DNA of 14,459 nt from Synergistaceae bacterium. Lineage in GTDB: Bacteria > Synergistota > Synergistia > Synergistales > Synergistaceae. The stretch lies in contig JAISWP010000016.1 in assembly GCA_031271065.1 (NCBI GenBank), positions 1 to 14,459 of the forward strand, given 5' to 3'. The notes below the pieces were generated by a model that was not told where the DNA came from, did not search any database, and saw nothing but the letters and a program-made list of their open reading frames with translations. Numbering within the stretch: the first letter of the stretch is position 1; each line of letters opens with the position of its first letter. Below, in pieces: positions 6,040-11,677 of this stretch. The position numbers and the translations under genes are program-made.

Positions 6040-8084
6040 CGCCGCATCCTCGACGCGCGGACGAGCGTCCCAGCGGTCAGGATGACAAGAGGCAGCGCCA
6101 AAAGATATACAAAGGCCGTGACAGCCGTCACGTTTCGAGTCACCGCTATCCTCGGGGGAACGACCGTCTTGGGCGGTATGACGACGGACGCCGCGCCGCG
6201 CGTCATATATTCGAGCGTCCTGGTCAGAAAGCCGCCGTTGGCGTAGGAGGGCGTGTCCATGATGTCATCGGAGTACATTCCGGCGGACCCCGCGACGAAC
6301 AGGGCGGAACTCTCCCCTCCCTCGCCGCGGAGTTCCGAGATGGACGCGAGGGTGAACGGGCCTGATTCGTCTCCGCCAGGTCCGGTCACTACCGAGCCGG
6401 AGGTGGATAAAAGAAGCGGGCGCGTCCCGTAAAACCCGGTCTTTTCCCCGTCCGTCACGATCCCCCTGGACGCCGGCATCACCACATAATACGGGTTTTC
6501 GGCGAAGTACAGGTTGATATCGTGGGGCGCGTACCGCGGAATGACGTTCGTCGGACTGCCGGCGGCATAAGCGCGTTTCTCGGTCACCACGCCGTCCATG
6601 AGCTCCGCTCCCCACTCGGCGAACAGAGCTCCCAGGTTCGTGAACGGCCGCTCCGACGGTCCCGTGAACGCCATGACCTTTCCGCCGCCCGACAGATACG
6701 CGCCGACCTCTCCGGCCTCCTCGGGCGTGAAATCCCTCGACGGCCCCGCTATGACGAGCACATCCGCGTCTTTGCTTATCCCCGCGCCGACGTAGACGTC
6801 GTCCAGTTCAAACCCGTTCGAGGAAATCATGTCTCGCAGCGCGGCGGAGGAGCGTTCCCCGTGACCGGAGGTAAACGCCGCGCGCCGTCTGTCACCCGTC
6901 CCGGACGAAACCGCCAGCATGGCGCTCACGAGCTGCTGTTCGAGCTGGATCCCGTGAATTTCGCCGTCTCTTCTGACGAATATGTCCCCGTATTTCACCA
7001 GCCGGACACCGTTTTCCCCCTCGACCAGGACATCCGAGACCATCGGAGAATAACCGAGCTGCCGGTAGCGGTCGACCAGCAGGGGGTTTTCATACGGATC
7101 GGCGTATCGCACGGCTATCCGGCGGGACGTGCCGGCAATACGCCTCAGCATTTCGCCCAGCATCTCCGGAAAACTCCCCTCGTCCGACACCACCGTTACC
7201 GTGACCGGGGACGCTATAGACCCGGCGTACCGGACCGCGGCTGGGGAAACCTCGTACAGTCTGTTTCCTGTCATGTCCGCCGACAGGTCGAACCTGCGCA
7301 CGGCAAGAGATGAACAGATGTTGATCAGCGCGAACAGCATCGCGGACAGGGCCAGGACGGCGCGGACATTGCGCGCGCGTTCCGGAGGGACGCGGTCCCG
7401 CTCCATGCGCTTCGCGGACAGGTACAGGAAAAATACGGTGACGCTTATGTAAAAGACCGCGTCCGAGGGGTCGAATATGCCGTTGGCAAATCGGATGAAA
7501 CGGCCTGTCGGAGACAAGCGCGCCAGTATCTCCCCAAGCGCGCCCCCCATAGCCGATCCAGCCCCGTTCATGACGTGGAGGGCGAAGAATACGGCATACG
7601 TCAGGACGGCGGACACGATCTGGTTCTCGGAGCATGCCGATATGAAAATACCTACGGCGATGAGAGACGACGCCAGCAGGATCATTCCGGCGTACCCGCC
7701 GGCGGCTTCGACGGCGAGGACCGAGCCGCAGGCGGCGAGTATCAGCGGAAACGCCGCTGTGACGGCAAAGCACCCGGCAAATACCGACAGGGCCGCGAAG
7801 AACTTTCCGGCGACGACGCCGGAAAGCCTTGCCGGGGAGGTCTTGAGAAGCTCGTCCGTCCTGATCCTGCGTTCCTCGGAGCAGAGCTTCATGGTGAGTA
7901 TGGGGATCATGAAGTTCACTGACGGATAGAAAGACGAGAAAAACGCCTTGATGTCGCCGTCCGCGGGCATCAGGTTAGCCATTATGAAAAACGCCCCGGA
8001 TATGGCCGCAAAAACGGCGGAGTACGAGTACCCGGAAACGGTTGAGAAATAAAGCCTGAGTTCCTTCCGGAAAGTTCCGATCAT
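6036..8084 (-). CDS. ABC permease fused to GldG-type extracytoplasmic domain
   Basis: This 682-residue protein joins two parts that are separate genes in gliding Bacteroidota. Residues 1 to about 228 form an ABC-2 permease of six helices, with the GldF-like stretch SVNFMIPILTMKLCSEERR (55-73) and GTDELL-like RTDELLKTSP (75-84). A further helix near 241-262 leads to an extracytoplasmic GldG (ABC_transp_aux) domain: FDLSADMTGNRLYEVSP (265-281), SPVTVTVVSDE, ADPYENP, TSGHGERS (405-412) and VLVIAGPSRDFTPEE. A last helix near 655-675 returns to the cytoplasm and ends in a basic tail. The ATG at 8084 shares one base with the ATPase stop (TGATG), so the two are co-translated. Function in non-gliding bacteria is unknown; export or envelope remodelling driven by the ATPase is the usual guess. 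The fused form is also found in other phyla, so fusion alone is not new. Confidence 0.9.
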   Translation of the reverse strand: MIGTFRKELRLYFSTVSGYSYSAVFAAISGAFFIMANLMPADGDIKAFFSSFYPSVNFMIPILTMKLCSEERRIRTDELLKTSPARLSGVVAGKFFAALSVFAGCFAVTAAFPLILAACGSVLAVEAAGGYAGMILLASSLIAVGIFISACSENQIVSAVLTYAVFFALHVMNGAGSAMGGALGEILARLSPTGRFIRFANGIFDPSDAVFYISVTVFFLYLSAKRMERDRVPPERARNVRAVLALSAMLFALINICSSLAVRRFDLSADMTGNRLYEVSPAAVRYAGSIASPVTVTVVSDEGSFPEMLGEMLRRIAGTSRRIAVRYADPYENPLLVDRYRQLGYSPMVSDVLVEGENGVRLVKYGDIFVRRDGEIHGIQLEQQLVSAMLAVSSGTGDRRRAAFTSGHGERSSAALRDMISSNGFELDDVYVGAGISKDADVLVIAGPSRDFTPEEAGEVGAYLSGGGKVMAFTGPSERPFTNLGALFAEWGAELMDGVVTEKRAYAAGSPTNVIPRYAPHDINLYFAENPYYVVMPASRGIVTDGEKTGFYGTRPLLLSTSGSVVTGPGGDESGPFTLASISELRGEGGESSALFVAGSAGMYSDDIMDTPSYANGGFLTRTLEYMTRGAASVVIPPKTVVPPRIAVTRNVTAVTAFVYLLALPLVILTAGTLVRASRMRR

Positions 8085-9025
8085 CAGCCGCGCCCCGTTA
8101 TATCGATGAATATGTCCTCAAGGCTTCTTTCAACCTGCCTCAGAGTCACCAAGGACGCCCCGCCGCCCCGGGCGAACGCCTCGAATACGGCCGACCGTAA
8201 TTCGAGGCCGTCACCGGGCGTCTGGGGGGCGATCCTGAAGCGGGTGACGCCGGGGAGGCGTTCCTCGGTGATGGCGGCGTTCGGAGACACACCGCGCAGT
8301 ATCCCCCGCGCCGCGTCGGGAGAGCCCGTCGTCTCCACTTCCACCGCGCCTGAGACGGAATGTCTGCGGGCTATCTCCTCCGGCGTCCCGTCCTCCGCCA
8401 CTCCGCCGCCGTGCAGTATCAGGATCCTCGAACATAAAGACGCGATCTCGGGCAGAATGTGCGAGGAGATCACAAACGACGTTTCGCCTGACATGGAGGC
8501 GATCAATTTCCGCAATTCCACGATCTGCCGCGGGTCCAGCCCGGCGGTCGGCTCGTCCAGCATCATGAATTCCGGGGAGCCGATCATCGCGGACGCGAAT
8601 CCCACGCGCTGGCGATAACCTTTGGAGAGGTTTTTTATCAGCCTGGCGCGCACATCTGAAATTCCGGCCGCGCCGCAGACCCTGTCAATTTCGGCGCGGG
8701 CCCGCCTGCCGGCTATCCCGCGCAGGGAAGCGGCGTAAGTCAGATGCTCGCCCACTGTCAAATCGCTGTACAGCGGCGGGGTTTCCGGCATGTAACCGAT
8801 GTGACGGGCAGCCGCCGCGTGGTCCGCGGCCATGTCGGCGCCGCAGACGCGGACACACCCACCGGAAGGCGCGATATAACCGGTCAGCATCCGCATGACC
8901 GTCGATTTACCCGCCCCGTTTCTGCCTATCAGCCCGACCGTCTCGCCCTTTCCCGCCGCGAAATTGACGCCCGCGACGACGGGGTTTCCGCCGTAATTTT
9001 TAGATAAATTTATCGCTTCGAGCAT
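8084..9025 (-). CDS. ABC transporter ATPase, GldA/CcmA-like
   Basis: This 313-residue cytoplasmic ATPase powers the fused permease encoded just after it. Motifs in order are Walker A GRNGAGKST (34-42), a Q-loop position occupied by Glu in GYMPE (77-81) as in many ABC-2 exporters, signature LSKGYRQR (133-140), Walker B with catalytic Glu in FMMLDEPTAGLD (153-164), and switch His189 in ISSHI. The region after about 225 is an extra C-terminal domain, common in the ABC-2 exporter class. The start ATG at 9025 has only a weak AGG-type ribosome site about seven bases upstream. It is the first gene of a three-gene set with the GldFG-like protein and the DUF4340 protein. All catalytic residues are intact. 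Confidence 0.95.
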   Translation of the reverse strand: MLEAINLSKNYGGNPVVAGVNFAAGKGETVGLIGRNGAGKSTVMRMLTGYIAPSGGCVRVCGADMAADHAAAARHIGYMPETPPLYSDLTVGEHLTYAASLRGIAGRRARAEIDRVCGAAGISDVRARLIKNLSKGYRQRVGFASAMIGSPEFMMLDEPTAGLDPRQIVELRKLIASMSGETSFVISSHILPEIASLCSRILILHGGGVAEDGTPEEIARRHSVSGAVEVETTGSPDAARGILRGVSPNAAITEERLPGVTRFRIAPQTPGDGLELRSAVFEAFARGGGASLVTLRQVERSLEDIFIDITGRG

Positions 9026-9236
9026 GTATTCGCCTGCCGCGTCCCCTCTCCCGCGCGTATACGGTCATCTCAGGCGGAGTCCCGCCGGTTTTGCTGAAAA
9101 TCACAGATCACCGGCCGTGCACACAGTCCGGCTTCTTTAAATTACAATCGCTCGCGCAGAAAACATTTTTGCATAAATCGTTCGCCGCCGCAACCCGTTA
9201 TTTATCTCCCTAAACCGGTTCTGACGGGATCGCGGG

Positions 9237-9265
9237 TTGACAAAGGGCGCGCGATGACTTAATTT
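9237..9265 (+). promoter_or_regulatory. Candidate promoter of the DUF4418-ABC operon
   Basis: TTGACA (9237-9242) is a perfect -35 box. A 17-base spacer leads to TAATTT (9260-9265), only a weak -10 match. Start would be near 9272, about 43 bases before the TTG start codon. A perfect -35 with a poor -10 is typical of promoters that need an activator or are tightly set. Confidence 0.5.
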
Positions 9266-9271
9266 TATCCG

Positions 9272-9289
9272 AGTTAAAGCGTGCTAACT
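9272..9289. promoter_or_regulatory. Inverted repeat AGTTA-N8-TAACT at the predicted transcription start
   Basis: AGTTA (9272-9276) and TAACT (9285-9289) form an 18-base inverted repeat with a CG centre, lying directly after the -10 box and before the ribosome site. Position and size fit a dimeric repressor operator, but five-base arms can arise by chance. Confidence 0.35.
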
Positions 9290-9314
9290 ACGCTGGCGGC
9301 AGGGAGGTATTTTT

Positions 9315-9734
9315 TTGAAAAACAGGTTCATTTCCGGGGTTATGGGAATCGCCGCCGGGCTGCTGATCGCGGGCGGCCCTCAGTTCCTTTTCAAATTGTG
9401 CGGCCCGGCGGACGACGGCACGTGGATGAGGTGCCGCTGGACCGGGCAGGCGGAAATCGGCGCCGGCGCCCTTATTGCCGCGCTTGGGATCGCTCACCTC
9501 TTATACTCTTCACCCGGGGTGAGGATGGGTTTTTCTGCGGCGCTCTCCCTGTCGGGAATACTCGCGTTTACGATTCCCCGCTTTCTGATCGGGGGATGCG
9601 GGAACGAGATGATGCCCTGCCGCATGATCACCTTTCCGGCGATCTATGTGATAAGCGTCCTCACGTCCGTCGGTTTCGCCGCGAACGCAGCGTATCTGAA
9701 CGCAATACGGCGGAAAGGGGATCCCCTCCGATGA
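9315..9734 (+). CDS. DUF4418-family four-helix membrane protein
   Basis: This 139-residue membrane protein starts with TTG at 9315, supported by AGGGAGG (9301-9307) seven bases upstream. It has four predicted helices, about residues 6-26, 47-65, 71-91 and 105-128. The pattern of FKLCG (C29), MRCRWTGQAE (C40) and GGCGNEMMPCRM (C95, C102) matches DUF4418 from memory of the family. With an N-in topology both cysteine pairs fall in loops on the outer face. DUF4418 proteins commonly precede MacB-type ABC genes, as here: the stop overlaps the permease start (ATGA). The molecular role is unknown. Cys/Met-rich outer loops suggest metal binding or disulfide chemistry, as an inference only. The call rests on motif memory and on the neighbours. 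Confidence 0.8.
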   Translation: MKNRFISGVMGIAAGLLIAGGPQFLFKLCGPADDGTWMRCRWTGQAEIGAGALIAALGIAHLLYSSPGVRMGFSAALSLSGILAFTIPRFLIGGCGNEMMPCRMITFPAIYVISVLTSVGFAANAAYLNAIRRKGDPLR

Positions 9735-10954
9735 AGTGCGGAAAAACGCCGCTCTCGTTTCGCGGCATAGCATGGTGCAATCTGAAACGCAGGCCCTTCC
9801 GGACCGTTTGCCTCATCTCGCTGGTGGCGGTACTGGCCTGCGTGCTTTTCGGAGGGTCGGCGATCATAGGAAGCGTCGTCAGCGGGACGGACGGGCTCTC
9901 CAAGAGGCTTGGCGCGGATATACTCATCCTTCCCAGCGGTTACGACAAAACCATCGAGGGGATACTGCTCCGAGGCGAACCCAGCACATTTTTCATGGAA
10001 CGCGAGTGGGCCGAAAAAATATACGAGGTGGAAGGGGTCATCGCGGCTTCGCCGCAGCTGATGGTGGCGTCCTTCAACGCCTCCTGCTGCTCGATACCGG
10101 CCCAGATTATAGGAATAGAGCAGGACACGGACTTCATCGTCGAGCCCTGGATCAGGACGTCGCTGCCCGGCAGATTGTCGGACGGGGATATCGTAGTAGG
10201 CGGCGCCGTGTCGGGCAAGCCCGGCGGCAGGCTGAATTTCTTCGGCAGAGAGTACAGGATCGCCGCGAAGATGGAGAACACCGGCACCGGATTCGACGGA
10301 TCCATCTTCATGGACATGGACTCGGCGAGGCGCGCCGCCCGGGACCGCTCGGAAATGACCGGCGATCCCCCGCCGCCCGGCGGAGCCATATCGTCGGTGG
10401 CCGTCCTGACGGACGGCAGGTTTACCCCAAACGCCATGGCGGACAGGATATACAGCAGGTTCGGGTACGGCAAAAGCGGCATAGCCGTGGTTCCGGCAAA
10501 GGAGATCATCGGAAACGTCTCCGGGGGGCTGAGGACCCTCGCCGGTTTCGTCACCGCCTTCGCCGCAGTGCTGTGGCTCCTCTGCGTCCTGGCCCTCTCG
10601 GTCGTCTTTTCAGTCATGACGAACGAGAGAAAACGCGAGTTCGGGATACTGCGCTCCCTGGGTATCACCAGGAAAAAACTGGCGTCGCTGGTCGTGCTGG
10701 AATCCGCGGCGATCAGCGCGGCCGGAGGGCTCACCGGCATATTTCTCTCAGCTCTGCTGATACTGCCCTTCAGGGTATATATCAAAACGACCATCAGTAT
10801 GCCGTACATGCACATGCCGCCGGCGCAGATGCTGGCCGCCGCCGCCGGAAGCCTCGCCGTCTCCTTCGCGGCTGGGATGCTCGCTTCGCTCTGTTCGTCG
10901 GCGAGAATATGCGCCCGCGAGACATACGGCGTCATAAGAGAGGGCGACGCGTGA
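9731..10954 (+). CDS. ABC transporter permease, MacB/FtsX type
   Basis: This 407-residue permease has the MacB layout: helix 1 at about 25-48, a large extracytoplasmic domain (about 50-268), then three helices near 271-296, 324-347 and 366-390. The FtsX hallmark after helix 2 is ERKREFGILRSLGITR (299-314). The outer domain carries a vicinal Cys pair, C119-C120, in NASCCSIPAQIIGIE, then DTDFIVEPW; I recall this CC-plus-DF-PW pattern in permeases found with DUF4418 and with bacterial iron-uptake clusters, but this needs checking. The start is the ATG at 9731 overlapping the previous stop; an upstream in-frame extension is rejected because it only reads through the DUF4418 gene in another frame. 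The next gene starts in its stop codon (GTGA). As a MacB relative it probably works by moving force across the membrane rather than by carrying substrate through it. Confidence 0.92.
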   Translation: MKCGKTPLSFRGIAWCNLKRRPFRTVCLISLVAVLACVLFGGSAIIGSVVSGTDGLSKRLGADILILPSGYDKTIEGILLRGEPSTFFMEREWAEKIYEVEGVIAASPQLMVASFNASCCSIPAQIIGIEQDTDFIVEPWIRTSLPGRLSDGDIVVGGAVSGKPGGRLNFFGREYRIAAKMENTGTGFDGSIFMDMDSARRAARDRSEMTGDPPPPGGAISSVAVLTDGRFTPNAMADRIYSRFGYGKSGIAVVPAKEIIGNVSGGLRTLAGFVTAFAAVLWLLCVLALSVVFSVMTNERKREFGILRSLGITRKKLASLVVLESAAISAAGGLTGIFLSALLILPFRVYIKTTISMPYMHMPPAQMLAAAAGSLAVSFAAGMLASLCSSARICARETYGVIREGDA

Positions 10955-11631
10955 TCATCGAGGCTCTCTGCCTGAAAAAAAAATATTTCAGAGACGAAAA
11001 TAGTTTCATGGCGGTGGACGGCGCGTCTCTGTCCGTCGGAGAGGGCGAGTTCGTCTGCGTCACGGGGCGTTCCGGCAGCGGAAAGACCACATTGCTCAAC
11101 ATGCTGGCGGGGCTTCTGCCGCCCGATTCGGGCAGCGTGACTTTCGAGGGGCGGGAATACGGCGGCATGAACGACGACGAGCTTTCCGAGCTGCGAAACA
11201 CCAGGCTGGGTTACATCATGCAGGGCCCCGGCGTACTCGCTAATTTCACGGTGACGCAAAACGTGATCCTTCCCCATGTTATCTCCGGGCGCGAGGGAGA
11301 CCCAACCGACAGAGCCATGTCCCTGCTGGAGCAGACCGGCATCCGCGGTCTGGCGGCTCAGTATCCCTCCAGCCTGTCCGGCGGCGAGCTGCGCCGGGTG
11401 GCCGTCGCGAGAGCGCTTTTGATGTCCCCGAAGCTGCTGATAGCCGACGAACCCACCGGAGACCTGGACGAAGAAACCACGAGGGGAATAATGGACCTGT
11501 TTTCCTCCATAGCGAAAGAAGGAACCGCGATATTGATGGTCACCCACGACGCCGAAACAGCTCGCCGCTGCGACCGGCGCTATGACATGAAGGCCGGCAG
11601 GATCACCAGCCCCGGCGCGCACCTCGGATAA
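10951..11631 (+). CDS. ABC transporter ATPase, MacB/LolD class
   Basis: This 226-residue ATPase serves the permease before it. Start is GTG at 10951, overlapping the permease stop and with an AGGG site six bases upstream. Motifs: Walker A GRSGSGKTT (39-47), Q-loop Gln91, signature LSGGE (142-146), Walker B and Glu in LLIADEPTGDLD (162-173), switch His199 in VTHD. Size and the LADEPTGDLD-type Walker B place it with MacB/LolD. A run of nine A bases (10975-10983) encodes Lys9-Lys11 and could be a slippage site. The gene ends in TAA shortly before a strong terminator. All catalytic residues are intact. Confidence 0.95.
   Translation: MIIEALCLKKKYFRDENSFMAVDGASLSVGEGEFVCVTGRSGSGKTTLLNMLAGLLPPDSGSVTFEGREYGGMNDDELSELRNTRLGYIMQGPGVLANFTVTQNVILPHVISGREGDPTDRAMSLLEQTGIRGLAAQYPSSLSGGELRRVAVARALLMSPKLLIADEPTGDLDEETTRGIMDLFSSIAKEGTAILMVTHDAETARRCDRRYDMKAGRITSPGAHLG
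10975..10983 (+). repeat. Homopolymer A9 inside the ATPase gene
   Basis: Nine A bases encode three Lys codons right after the start of the ATPase. Runs of this length in coding DNA raise the rate of replication or RNA-polymerase slippage. An insertion or loss of one base would shift the frame near the N-terminus and abolish the protein. The reading frame is open in this copy. Confidence 0.7.
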
Positions 11632-11637
11632 AAACGG

Positions 11638-11672
11638 AAAGAGGGCGGGGTATGCGCGGCCCCGCCCTCTTT
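11638..11672. terminator. Bidirectional intrinsic terminator between convergent genes
   Basis: A perfect 13-bp stem, AAAGAGGGCGGGG (11638-11650) with CCCCGCCCTCTTT (11660-11672), encloses a nine-base loop. A T-rich tract follows on the plus strand (TTTGTCTTT), and on the minus strand (TTTCCGTTTTTA). It ends both the plus-strand ABC operon and the minus-strand pilus gene, whose stop codons are only 46 bases apart. Confidence 0.92.
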
Positions 11673-11677
11673 GTCTT

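Larger units (their letters stand above)
9026..9314. promoter_or_regulatory. Divergent intergenic spacer between two ABC operons
   Basis: 289 bases separate the two divergent start codons. It holds no credible gene. The middle (about 9130-9210) is AT-richer than the flanks. A candidate plus-strand promoter is listed separately. For the minus strand I see no -35/-10 pair that stands out; TAATTT-like boxes exist near 9140 but lack a good -35. A GGCGG/CCGCC hairpin sits in the leader of the minus-strand ATPase (around 9074-9087). Confidence 0.6.

Noticed and set aside
9281..9730. Upstream in-frame extension of the MacB-like permease
   Set aside because: It runs out of frame through the DUF4418 gene and looks like Arg-rich shadow sequence; the ATG at 9731 overlaps the DUF4418 stop as expected in an operon.
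9940..11622. 560-codon minus-strand open frame over the permease and ATPase
   Set aside because: It is a shadow of two genes with intact ABC motifs and has no promoter or ribosome site.
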